Positions 1-6,729 of a stretch of 11,671 nucleotides of DNA are shown in pieces. How positions within the stretch are numbered: the stretch's first letter is position 1; every line of letters begins with the position of its first letter. The translations under genes were made by a program, and so were the position numbers. This stretch comes from Candidatus Omnitrophota bacterium (GTDB lineage Bacteria; Omnitrophota; Gorgyraeia; B26-G9): positions 1 through 11,671 of the forward strand of contig JAGYOO010000019.1 in NCBI GenBank assembly GCA_018399295.1, given 5' to 3'. The notes under the pieces are model-generated. The model ran no database searches. It was given only the letters and a program-made list of their open reading frames with translations, and was not told where the DNA came from.

Positions 1-16
1 ATTAGATCTGGGAGAC

Positions 17-2632
17 GTGGAGGCGCCGCGGAATAAACTTGAACGCGAACTTCAACGTTACCGGGATGAACTGGCGCTGCATGATTCCCAGCTTACCCTG
101 GCGCAGAAGCAGTTGCGGAAGTCCCGGGATGAGTATCAGCGGCTTTATGATTCTGCTCCGGTCGGATACGTCCTGCTTGATGAAAACGCGAAGATCCTGA
201 AACTCAATCAGGCCGCGTCAAAGCTGCTGCTTGAAAAAAAGACCGGAGTCTCTATCCTTCCCGCTATTTCTTCCGATACCCGAAATCGTCTTCTTCGTTT
301 TCTTTCGGCTGTTTTTTTTAAGAAGACCGATTCGGCGCAGGGCGTTGAGGTTGTTACCATCCGAGATAATCGTCAACTCCTGATCCAGGGGGTAAAATTC
401 AATGAAAAACCGTCCGTCGCCTTGCTGTCCCTGACCGATATCTCCGAGCATAAACGGGTGCGGGAGTCGCTCCGGCAGATCGAATGGCTGTTGACCAAGA
501 CGGGCCCGGCCAGGAATGATTACTCCCGGTTCAGCGATAACGACTGTTCCGAGCTCAGCCGGGCGGTCGGCCCGGAACTGATGGAAAGTGTTTTAAGCGG
601 GCAGTTGGTGTTGTTGGACACGCTTTGCGGTATCTGCGACAGAAACGGGAACCGGATACTGGAGCTTGTCTCTTCAGAATGGTGTCTTGGCTTGCGGGGC
701 CACGGGGAGGGGGGGCAAGGGATATGCGCTGATTTTCTTGCCCAGCTGGCTGGAGCGGTGTCTAAATGCAATCAGGGAAAAGAGGCGGCTTGTCCGGGCG
801 GACTTCGGGTGTTCGCCGAACCGGTGCAGGCCCAAGGAGAGACGATCGCGGTCATGTATCTGGCATTCGGCGCCCCATCAGAAGAGCCGGGAGAGCTGAC
901 CCGCGTCGGGTGCCGTTATGGGATGAAACTGAATGAGGTATCCGTCCGGGCCTGGGACTATGAAGTGCGCCCGAAATTTTTGAATGATGTCGCCCGGCGC
1001 AAGCTTAAAGACGGGGCCCGGGTTATAGAGATCATGGTGGAAAGATATCGGGTTGACCGGCAGCGTGGATTTTTGTTCGAGCAGGTGAAAAATGAAAGAC
1101 GCGCTCTGGCGGAATCAGAGCAGCGTTACCGGATAATGGGGGAGACTGTTTCTTTTGGGGTCTGGCGCAGCGATGCTCAGGGACGTATGGAATATTTCAG
1201 CCCCGCGTTTTTAAGCCTTCTGGATATGAAGATAAATGAGGCCTATGGCATGGGGTGGACCCGTCGGCTTATTCCGCAGGAGGGTGAACGCGTGATCCGG
1301 GAGTGGATGAGGTCGGTCCGCGCTGGAGAACAGTTTGAGTGCGAGTTTAGCGTGCCGGACCGGTTTTCCCGGGAACATTCCATTCTTTGCCGGGGAACGC
1401 CTGTCCGGAATGAGGAAGGGATAATAACCTGCTGGGTGGGTATAAATCTGGATATAACCGATCGCAAAAAAGCGGAGAGGGTCAGCCGGGAAAGCCAGCG
1501 CCGGCTGAATGTGTTCCTTGGTAACCTGCCGGGTATGGCCTACCGCTGCCGGAATGATGACCGGCGCACGCTGGAATTTGCCAGCCGGGGGGTCAGGGAT
1601 CTGTGCGGCCATGATTTTGACCGCTTGGTCAAGAATGCCGGATTGTCGTTCATGGATATAATCCACCCCGAAGACCGGCAGGGGGTAATGGGCAGCATAA
1701 AGAGGGCGGTAGAACAAAACAGTTCGTTTCAATATGAGTATCGGATAATAACCGTGGAGGGAACTAAGAAATGGGTGCTGGATCGTGGGATGCCGGTACA
1801 GGACGGGAGGCGGACCATTATCGAAGGGTTTATCACTGATATTACCGAACGCAAGCAGGCTGAAGAGGTTCTGAGGCGTGATAATGAGACATTCGAACAG
1901 ATAATAACCGAACGCACTAAAAAGCTGGTAGAGGCCCAGGTTGCCCTGGAAAAGTCGCGGCGGTTGTCGGATATCGGCATGCTTTCAGCTACCGTGGCTC
2001 ATGAGCTTCGCAATCCTCTGGGCGTTATCCGTACATCCGTATACAATATCCAGCGCAAGAACGGAGATCCGAAACTGATTCGCCATCTTCACAATATCGA
2101 GAAGAAGATAATCGAGAGCAATCAGATCATTAACAATCTTCTTAATTACGCCCGCCTGAAAACACCCTGCCTGGAAAAAGTCTGTCTGAGCAAAACCCTG
2201 GAGGAATGCCTGAAAGACACCCTGATGCGGTTTCAGGAAAAACGGTTTAATATGAGTAAGGATTTCAGCTTAATCCGCAATTGCCGGATAAACGTTGACC
2301 CGTTTCAGCTGAAAGAGATGTTTTGTAATATATTAAACAACGCGATTCAGGCAATCCCTGAAGACGGCGAGGTATCGGTGACAGGCAAATTGTTTGCGGG
2401 AGAGGTCGCGGTAACGGTAAGCGATAACGGCCCGGGGATGAATGAGGAGGACCTGAAGCGGGTATTCGAGCCGTTCTTTACCCGGAGGTCTAAAGGCACG
2501 GGATTGGGATTGACTATCTGTCGGGAGATCGCCGGCCTTCATGGCGGGCAGATCGAGGTTGCGAGCAATCCGGGCAAGGGTACAAATGTTCAGGTGGTCC
2601 TTCCTCTGGCGGGAATAGGATCCGGGTCCTGA
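17..2632 (+). CDS. Soluble multi-PAS sensor histidine kinase with a PocR-like domain
   Basis: Predicted to sense an intracellular signal, autophosphorylate on histidine and pass the phosphate to a response regulator that is not in this window. Order of parts: a charged coiled coil (residues about 5-45), PAS 1 (about 38-145, with the typical 'YDSAPVGYVLLDE' opening), a cysteine-rich PocR-like sensory region (about 185-345, including 'CPGGLRVFAEPV' at 259-270), PAS 2 (about 366-490), PAS 3 (about 497-617), a second coiled coil, then the HisKA H-box 'VAHELRNPLG' with phospho-acceptor H662. The HATPase core has an N-box (N774/N775), G1 'DNGPGM' at 803 and G2 'GTGLGL' at 827. No membrane segment or receiver domain is seen, so it should be cytoplasmic. 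The start is GTG with a poorly spaced GGGAG just upstream. The frame stays open to the window edge, so the true start may lie further upstream. Confidence 0.93.
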   Translation: MEAPRNKLERELQRYRDELALHDSQLTLAQKQLRKSRDEYQRLYDSAPVGYVLLDENAKILKLNQAASKLLLEKKTGVSILPAISSDTRNRLLRFLSAVFFKKTDSAQGVEVVTIRDNRQLLIQGVKFNEKPSVALLSLTDISEHKRVRESLRQIEWLLTKTGPARNDYSRFSDNDCSELSRAVGPELMESVLSGQLVLLDTLCGICDRNGNRILELVSSEWCLGLRGHGEGGQGICADFLAQLAGAVSKCNQGKEAACPGGLRVFAEPVQAQGETIAVMYLAFGAPSEEPGELTRVGCRYGMKLNEVSVRAWDYEVRPKFLNDVARRKLKDGARVIEIMVERYRVDRQRGFLFEQVKNERRALAESEQRYRIMGETVSFGVWRSDAQGRMEYFSPAFLSLLDMKINEAYGMGWTRRLIPQEGERVIREWMRSVRAGEQFECEFSVPDRFSREHSILCRGTPVRNEEGIITCWVGINLDITDRKKAERVSRESQRRLNVFLGNLPGMAYRCRNDDRRTLEFASRGVRDLCGHDFDRLVKNAGLSFMDIIHPEDRQGVMGSIKRAVEQNSSFQYEYRIITVEGTKKWVLDRGMPVQDGRRTIIEGFITDITERKQAEEVLRRDNETFEQIITERTKKLVEAQVALEKSRRLSDIGMLSATVAHELRNPLGVIRTSVYNIQRKNGDPKLIRHLHNIEKKIIESNQIINNLLNYARLKTPCLEKVCLSKTLEECLKDTLMRFQEKRFNMSKDFSLIRNCRINVDPFQLKEMFCNILNNAIQAIPEDGEVSVTGKLFAGEVAVTVSDNGPGMNEEDLKRVFEPFFTRRSKGTGLGLTICREIAGLHGGQIEVASNPGKGTNVQVVLPLAGIGSGS

Positions 2633-2727
2633 CTGTTCCAGAAGAAACAGAGAAATAGATCAGAAGAAGAGTGAATCCGGTAATTGTCCTGATAACCTCG
2701 AGCGGATAAAATCGAAGCGGAGGAGAA

Positions 2728-3174
2728 ATGAAAGTCCATAGTTCCCAGTTCGGCCCGGGAGGAGTTATTCCTCAAAAATTTTCCCGCGATACGGAAAATA
2801 TAAATCCTACTTTGACCGTTGTGGATATTCCGGAAGGGACAAAGAGTCTGTTGGTGGTAATGGATGATCGCGACGCTTCCAACGCGCCCGCTGTCCACTG
2901 GCTTGTTTACGATATTCCGGTTTCACATGTTATTGAGAAGAATAACAGTCTTGGCCAAAACGGCAAGAATGATTTTGCCGCTCTTGGCTATCAGGGGCCC
3001 GGCTTGACTGAGACTGAGCATGAGTATTCCTTCCGGGTCTACGCGTTGGATGAAAAGCTTGGGCTGGGCGCGGGCTTGAGTCTGGCCCGGGTCGAACAGT
3101 CAATGGTCGGACATGTGCTGGATAACGCGGAGATGCGGGCCAGGTTCGGGGGGAATGTGGAACGGCATCAGTAA
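2728..3174 (+). CDS. YbhB/YbcL-type phosphatidylethanolamine-binding protein (PEBP)
   Basis: A 148-residue protein of the bacterial RKIP/PEBP family, small beta-fold proteins with an anion-binding pocket. Their bacterial role is poorly defined. Family landmarks are visible: 'HWLVYDIP' from H57, 'GYQGPGL' at 87-93, and 'HEYSFRVYALDEKLGL' starting at H98. The usual D-P-D-A-P pocket motif reads D-D-R-D-A-S here (46-51), keeping the acidic residues but losing the prolines. There is no signal peptide, so it is probably cytoplasmic. A GGAGG (2719-2723) four bases before the ATG supports the start. It lies 95 bp after the kinase gene with no clear terminator between them, so co-transcription is possible. 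Confidence 0.92.
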   Translation: MKVHSSQFGPGGVIPQKFSRDTENINPTLTVVDIPEGTKSLLVVMDDRDASNAPAVHWLVYDIPVSHVIEKNNSLGQNGKNDFAALGYQGPGLTETEHEYSFRVYALDEKLGLGAGLSLARVEQSMVGHVLDNAEMRARFGGNVERHQ

Positions 3175-3237
3175 ATAGCCGAATCGCGGCCTTGAGGTCG
3201 ATCGACGGATTTATTAATATGAGATATCAACGGCGGG

Positions 3238-3260
3238 GCAGGCGGCCTTTAACAGCCTGC
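3238..3260 (+). terminator. Possible weak terminator after the PEBP gene
   Basis: GCAGGC (3238-3243) pairs with GCCTGC (3255-3260) around an 11-base loop, followed by the T/A-rich TTTATATA. The stem is only 6 bp and the tail is not a pure T run, so this is a tentative call. The rest of 3175-3237 shows no gene or convincing promoter. Confidence 0.35.
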
Positions 3261-3274
3261 TTTATATAGACGCA

Positions 3275-3312
3275 AAAACGAAAAGGGAGTCAAAAGACTC
3301 CTTTTTCGTTTT
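3275..3312 (+). terminator. Strong hairpin (terminator or attenuator) just before the debranching-enzyme gene
   Basis: A 17-bp stem (3275-3291 with 3296-3312, including one G-T pair) closes an AAAA loop. Its lower half is A on the left and T on the right, so the T-run lies inside the stem and the structure could work in either direction. It ends 14 bases before the ATG at 3327. That leaves no room for a promoter between hairpin and gene, so it either ends the PEBP transcript or acts as an attenuator in the leader of the next gene. Confidence 0.8.
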
Positions 3313-3326
3313 CTCCCTACTGAACA

Positions 3327-5492
3327 ATGAATGATCTAGTCAAGATAAGGGACAAGTTTTATATTTTGGCCTCGGCCTCTCTGGCTGAACAGGAACAGAG
3401 GGTGCTTAAGGAGGCAGAGACGTTTGCAATCTTTGACCGGCATGGGAATATCCGGCCTCTTGGATTTGAAGAGCAGGGATTGTTCCATCAGGGGACTCGT
3501 TTTATTTCCCGGTCAGTCCTTAAGTTGGGAAACAACTCGCCGCTGTTTCTGAATAGCGCGGTAAAGGAGTTAAACGATTTTCTTCTCGTGCATCTGGCGA
3601 ATCAGGAGATTTCCGGACGCCGCGGCACGGTGCGCCAGGGGGAGATCTATCTCCGCCGGAATATTTTTTTGTGTGATAAAGGCCTGCGAGAGCGTCTGAC
3701 CATTTCCAACTTCGGGCTTTCTCCCGTGGAGTTTGATTTAACGCTGGAGTTCTCGGCCGATTTTAGGGATATCTTCGAGGTCCGCGGGTTAACCCGCGCA
3801 AAGCGGGGCAGAACGCTGCCGGTGGAATTCTCACCCCAAACCATTGTTCTGGGATATGAGGGGATAGACAATATGATCCGTCGGACACGCATTACCTTCA
3901 GCCGGCCGGGAAGGACAACTAAAGAGGGCGGATATCAGCTTTCTTTTAGCCTTGGACCTCAGGAGTCTAAAGACCTGGATCTGGGAATATCCTGTCTGTC
4001 CGGAGAGGAGGAAGGGCCAAAGGCTGATCACGAATATTTTTTCCAGGAGCATTGCGAAAAAAGCCGGGTTTTAAGAAAAGCGCCTTGCGATGTGTGGACG
4101 TCAAACGAGAAGTTGAATTCCTGGCTGGAACGGTCAACCTCCGATACTTTGATGTTGCTGACGAAAACCGGTCAGGGTTTTTACCCTTTTGCCGGGATTC
4201 CCTGGTTCAGCACGGTTTTTGGCCGGGACGGAATAATCTGCGCGCTCCAGACGCTCTGGTTCATGCCGGAAATCGCCCGGGGTGTTCTGGCCTATCTTGC
4301 CTTTCGGCAGGCAGAGAGAGTGGATCTTAAAACCGAGGCTGAGCCGGGAAAGATCCTGCATGAAGAACGCAAGGGAGAACTCGCGACTTTAGGAGAGATA
4401 CCCTTCGCGAATTATTACGGGACAGTAGACGCGACTCCTCTTTTTCTTGTTTTGGCCGGACGGTATCTCGACCGGTCCGGTGACCGGGAATTTGCCGCCT
4501 GGCTATGGCCGTATCTTGAGCGGGCTCTGGAGTGGATGGATAGGTATGGGGATCAGGATGGAGACGGGTTTATCGAGTATAACGCTAATAAGATTGACGG
4601 AGGACTCTCGAACCAGGGCTGGAAAGATTCAAGTGATTCGGTGTTTTACGCTGATGGAAGGCTTGCCGAGCCGCCGATCGCGCTGTGCGAGGTGCAGGCC
4701 TACGCGTATGAGGCGTACACGCAGGCGGCGAAGGTCGCCGCGATTCTTGGCAAACAGGATAAGGCCCAGTCGATCCGGCTGAAGGCCGAGTTACTTATAA
4801 AAGAGTTTCAGAAAAAATTCTGGCTGCCTAAGCTTAATACTTATGCACTGGCTCTTGACGGTAAAAAAAGGGTCTGTGCCGTGCGTGCCTCGAACGCCGG
4901 ACATTGTTTAAGCTTTGGCATCGCTTCTCCGGGGCATGCCGCGCTTATCGGCCGTGATTTAACAGGGTATGCCTTTTTCAGTGGGTGGGGAGTCAGAACG
5001 GTCCGTTCCTCTGAATCGCGCTATAATCCCATGTCTTATCATAATGGATCGGTCTGGCCGCACGACACGGCATTAATTGCCGCCGGGTTGAGTCGGTATG
5101 GAATGAAGGAGGAGGCGTTAAAGCTGTTTAAGGGGCTATTCGAGGCAGCGATGTATTTTGATTCAGCTCGTCTTCCTGAACTCTTCTGCGGATTTACCCG
5201 GACTGAGGGTGAGGGGCCGACGGTATATCCTTCGGCCTGCAGTCCGCAGGCCTGGGCCTCTGGTGCGTTGTTTCTGCTTCTTCAGTCCTGTCTTGGCCTG
5301 AAAATTAAAGCCGGAGAAAAGAAGTTATATTTTTATCAGCCCGCGTTACCTGAATTTATGGATCAGATGCGGATATCCGGCCTGAGGGTAGGGGAAGCCA
5401 GCGTGGATCTTTGCATTTCCCGGTATGAACAGGATGTCGGCATCAATGTGACCCGGAGAGAGGGGCCTTTGGAAGTAATTATAATAAAATAG
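3327..5492 (+). CDS. Glycogen-debranching-type amylo-alpha-1,6-glucosidase
   Basis: Predicted to hydrolyse alpha-1,6-linked glucose at glycogen or related alpha-glucan branch points in the cytoplasm. The N-terminal part (about 25-220) matches the beta-rich 'glycogen debranching N-terminal bis' domain: it starts 'FAIFDRHGNI', then 'GLFHQGTRF'. The C-terminal part (about 255-700) is the (alpha/alpha)6-barrel amylo-alpha-1,6-glucosidase domain, with 'STVFGRDG' (D301), an acidic 'DQDGDGFIEY' loop (409-418), 'SNQGWKDS' (N429-S435) and 'YHNGSVWPHD' (H572-D580). The 721-residue length suits the two-domain bacterial form, which lacks the GH13 transferase half of the eukaryotic enzyme. The start is the first ATG after an in-frame TGA at 3321. 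It has no Shine-Dalgarno sequence and sits 14 bases after a strong hairpin. V26 (GTG at 3402) is an alternative start. The exact substrate cannot be read from sequence. Confidence 0.92.
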   Translation: MNDLVKIRDKFYILASASLAEQEQRVLKEAETFAIFDRHGNIRPLGFEEQGLFHQGTRFISRSVLKLGNNSPLFLNSAVKELNDFLLVHLANQEISGRRGTVRQGEIYLRRNIFLCDKGLRERLTISNFGLSPVEFDLTLEFSADFRDIFEVRGLTRAKRGRTLPVEFSPQTIVLGYEGIDNMIRRTRITFSRPGRTTKEGGYQLSFSLGPQESKDLDLGISCLSGEEEGPKADHEYFFQEHCEKSRVLRKAPCDVWTSNEKLNSWLERSTSDTLMLLTKTGQGFYPFAGIPWFSTVFGRDGIICALQTLWFMPEIARGVLAYLAFRQAERVDLKTEAEPGKILHEERKGELATLGEIPFANYYGTVDATPLFLVLAGRYLDRSGDREFAAWLWPYLERALEWMDRYGDQDGDGFIEYNANKIDGGLSNQGWKDSSDSVFYADGRLAEPPIALCEVQAYAYEAYTQAAKVAAILGKQDKAQSIRLKAELLIKEFQKKFWLPKLNTYALALDGKKRVCAVRASNAGHCLSFGIASPGHAALIGRDLTGYAFFSGWGVRTVRSSESRYNPMSYHNGSVWPHDTALIAAGLSRYGMKEEALKLFKGLFEAAMYFDSARLPELFCGFTRTEGEGPTVYPSACSPQAWASGALFLLLQSCLGLKIKAGEKKLYFYQPALPEFMDQMRISGLRVGEASVDLCISRYEQDVGINVTRREGPLEVIIIK

Positions 5493-5508
5493 GATGCTGT
5501 TTTTTATG

Positions 5509-5537
5509 TTCGAAAATAGAAAAATATTATTCGAAAA
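5509..5537 (+). promoter_or_regulatory. Tandem TTCGAAAA boxes upstream of the hsp20 promoter (putative operator)
   Basis: TTCGAAAA occurs at 5509-5516 and again at 5530-5537, exactly 21 bp (two helical turns) apart. The palindromic core TTCGAA is intact in both. The second copy ends three bases before the -35 element. The phasing suggests two sites for one DNA-binding protein on the same DNA face. No regulator is identified, and the surrounding AT-richness makes chance possible. Confidence 0.4.
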
Positions 5538-5540
5538 GTA

Positions 5541-5568
5541 TTGACAAAATTATTATTTATTGTATATT
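5541..5568 (+). promoter_or_regulatory. Near-consensus sigma70-type promoter of the hsp20 operon
   Basis: TTGACA (5541-5546, perfect -35) is separated by 16 bp from TATATT (5563-5568). The flanking DNA is very AT-rich. Transcription would start near 5575, giving a leader of about 210 bases before the first hsp20 start codon, which is long for a bacterial gene. No CIRCE element and no sigma32-type CTTGAA/CCCCAT promoter is seen, so heat control, if any, would act elsewhere. Confidence 0.75.
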
Positions 5569-5590
5569 TTATTTTGGTAAAAGTAGTAAC

Positions 5591-5628
5591 AACTGTGAAT
5601 GACATCAGTTAGATCGGTTCTTTGACAA
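5591..5628 (+). promoter_or_regulatory. boxB-like hairpin and boxA-like antitermination motif in the hsp20 leader
   Basis: GTTCTTTGACAA (5617-5628) matches 10 of 12 positions of the E. coli rrn boxA core GCTCTTTAACAA, the RNA site bound by NusB-NusE (S10). A small hairpin lies just upstream: AACTG (5591-5595) pairs with CAGTT (5606-5610), and can extend by two pairs with one bulged T. This boxB-then-boxA order is that of rRNA operon leaders. The assignment rests on motif similarity only. The embedded TTGACA is not a good promoter because no -10 follows at the right distance. Confidence 0.45.
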
Positions 5629-5678
5629 TGCGGCAGAAGAAAGAGTGGTTTGTTGAGTGAGATTCAGGGTTTTTGAGG

Positions 5679-5720
5679 AATCCCCCCTAGTTTTCTGGCG
5701 AAAACTAAGCAGGGGGGATT
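5679..5720 (+). promoter_or_regulatory. Large C-tract/G-tract hairpin in the hsp20 leader
   Basis: AATCCCCCCT (5679-5688) pairs with AGGGGGGATT (5711-5720). Above it, AGTTTT (5689-5694) pairs with AAAACT (5701-5706), with a 4-base bulge (5707-5710) and a CTGGCG loop. This is a very stable 16-bp structure without a T tail, so it does not look like a plain terminator. Its C-tract could alternatively pair with the AGGGGG of the downstream Shine-Dalgarno (5774-5779), which makes a regulatory switch possible. Confidence 0.6.
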
Positions 5721-5725
5721 AATTC

Positions 5726-5767
5726 GGCCAATCACTTATGTTCGCTATCGCTCCATAAGTGATGGCC
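5726..5767 (+). promoter_or_regulatory. Second hairpin in the hsp20 leader
   Basis: GGCC plus ATCACTTATG (5726-5740, with one bulged A) pairs with CATAAGTGAT plus GGCC (5754-5767) around a 13-base loop, giving 14 base pairs. It ends four bases before the Shine-Dalgarno and leaves it exposed. It may act as an insulator or stability element, or it may be a dispersed palindromic repeat. Neither can be decided from one copy. Confidence 0.6.
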
Positions 5768-5771
5768 TCAT

Positions 5772-5781
5772 TAAGGGGGTG
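5772..5781 (+). promoter_or_regulatory. Ribosome binding site that fixes the first hsp20 start
   Basis: TAAGGGGGTG matches the ideal TAAGGAGGTG at 9 of 10 bases and lies 6 bases before the ATG at 5788. The earlier in-frame GTG at 5779 is inside this site, so it is not the start. Confidence 0.8.
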
Positions 5782-5787
5782 GTTGTT

Positions 5788-6258
5788 ATGGCTTTGGTGC
5801 CTTTTAGAAAGAGAAGTGAGTTGTACGATCCGTTTGGGGAGCTGGAGGTGCTGCAGAATGAGATGAATCGGTTATTCAATACCCGGCTGACCGGCCAACC
5901 GGAACGGGAGACCGGATTGCTGGAAAGTGTCTGGAGTCCGGCGATTGATATCTATGATTCAAAAGACAACATCATGATTCGGGCCGATCTGCCGGGAATG
6001 AAAAAAGAGGATATCGATGTTTCGGTGCACCAGAATCTGCTTACGATTAAAGGGGAAAAGAAGCAGGAATCGGAAGAGAAGCAGGAAGGCTGGATCCGTT
6101 CAGAGCGGTTTTACGGCAGTTTTAACCGGACCATATCCCTGAACTCAGACGTAGATGCGGATAAGGTGAAGGCCTCGTACCAAAACGGTGTTCTGGAACT
6201 GGCGCTGCCGAAAAAGGAAGAGGCAAGGCCGAAACAGGTAAACATCGAAGTAAAGTAA
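5788..6258 (+). CDS. Hsp20/alpha-crystallin small heat-shock protein (first copy)
   Basis: ATP-independent holdase chaperone that binds unfolding proteins in large oligomers in the cytoplasm. From the ATG at 5788 it has 156 residues: a short N-terminal arm with 'YDPFGELEVLQNEMNRLF' (13-30, typical of class A bacterial Hsp20), an alpha-crystallin domain (about 49-141) containing 'IRADLPGMKKEDIDV' and the signature 'NGVLELALPK' (133-142), and a C-terminal 'VNIEV' matching the I/V-x-I/V oligomerisation motif. It is first in a two-gene operon, 14 bp before the second hsp20. The long structured leader suggests post-initiation control. Confidence 0.96.
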   Translation: MALVPFRKRSELYDPFGELEVLQNEMNRLFNTRLTGQPERETGLLESVWSPAIDIYDSKDNIMIRADLPGMKKEDIDVSVHQNLLTIKGEKKQESEEKQEGWIRSERFYGSFNRTISLNSDVDADKVKASYQNGVLELALPKKEEARPKQVNIEVK

Positions 6259-6272
6259 AAGGAGGTAAAAAG

Positions 6273-6641
6273 ATGGCATTACCTTTAGCGCAAAAGCAGG
6301 AAGAAACGGCGGTAAGATGCATTGCTCCGGTGGTAAGCGTTAAAGAAACGGACAAAGAGGTTGTTTTGGAAGCGGAAATGATTGGCCTGAAGAAGGATGA
6401 TATCAGCGTCCATGTCGAGGGTGATGAGCTGGTTATCCGCGGCAGCCGTTCTTCCGAAGCGGTCCCAAAAGGGTATGACGCTATTTACCGCGAGCGCTGT
6501 CCATATCGGTACGAGCGCCGGTTCTTCCTGGAAGAGGATGTGGATCGGGATAAGATAAACGCCCGGTATGATAAAGGTATTCTAAGGCTTACTCTCGGAA
6601 AAAACGAAAAGAACCGGCCGCGTAAGATATCGATAGACTGA
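6273..6641 (+). CDS. Hsp20/alpha-crystallin small heat-shock protein (second, shorter copy)
   Basis: A 122-residue, divergent Hsp20. The alpha-crystallin domain spans about 16-109, with 'LEAEMIGLKKDDISVHVEGDEL' features and the signature region 'ARYDKGILRLTL' (97-108), where the usual N-G-V-L reads K-G-I-L. The N-terminal arm is reduced to about 15 residues. The tail ends 'KISID', giving an I-x-I motif at 119-121. A strong GGAGG (6261-6265) 7 bases before the ATG and the 14-bp spacing show translation as the second gene of the hsp20 operon. Pairs of unequal Hsp20s often form mixed oligomers; whether these two do is inference. Confidence 0.94.
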   Translation: MALPLAQKQEETAVRCIAPVVSVKETDKEVVLEAEMIGLKKDDISVHVEGDELVIRGSRSSEAVPKGYDAIYRERCPYRYERRFFLEEDVDRDKINARYDKGILRLTLGKNEKNRPRKISID

Positions 6642-6668
6642 AAGAATGGGAAGAGGTCTGTTTATCCG

Positions 6669-6701
6669 AAAAAAACCCGGCTGAGGCTGCCGGTTTTTTT
6701 T
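6669..6701 (+). terminator. Rho-independent terminator after the hsp20 operon
   Basis: CCGGC (6677-6681) pairs with GCCGG (6689-6693) around a 7-base loop, with flanking A and T runs able to extend the stem past a bulged C, followed by eight T residues (6694-6701). It ends about 28 bases before the likely start codon of the next gene. Confidence 0.85.
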
Positions 6702-6716
6702 CTAAAGCGCCATGGC

Positions 6717-6722
6717 AGGGGA
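6717..6722 (+). promoter_or_regulatory. Ribosome binding site favouring the start at 6730
   Basis: AGGGGA lies 7 bases before the ATG at 6730. The earlier in-frame ATG at 6712 is preceded by the terminator's T run and has no Shine-Dalgarno, so 6730 is preferred. Confidence 0.65.
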
Positions 6723-6729
6723 GCGGAAA

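Noticed and set aside
1211..1732. 173-codon antisense open frame inside the kinase gene
   Set aside because: It is antisense to conserved PAS domains, and its translation has no domain features.
3407..3413. TAAGGAG inside the debranching gene as a ribosome binding site for an internal start
   Set aside because: No in-frame start codon follows at a suitable distance; the bases simply encode L-K-E.
5622..5655. A second TTGACA as an alternative hsp20 promoter
   Set aside because: No -10-like hexamer lies 15-19 bp downstream (the sequence is G-rich there); the string fits better inside the boxA-like motif.
5493..5787. CIRCE (HrcA) or sigma32-type heat-shock control
   Set aside because: Neither TTAGCACTC-N9-GAGTGCTAA nor CTTGAA/CCCCAT spacing is present.
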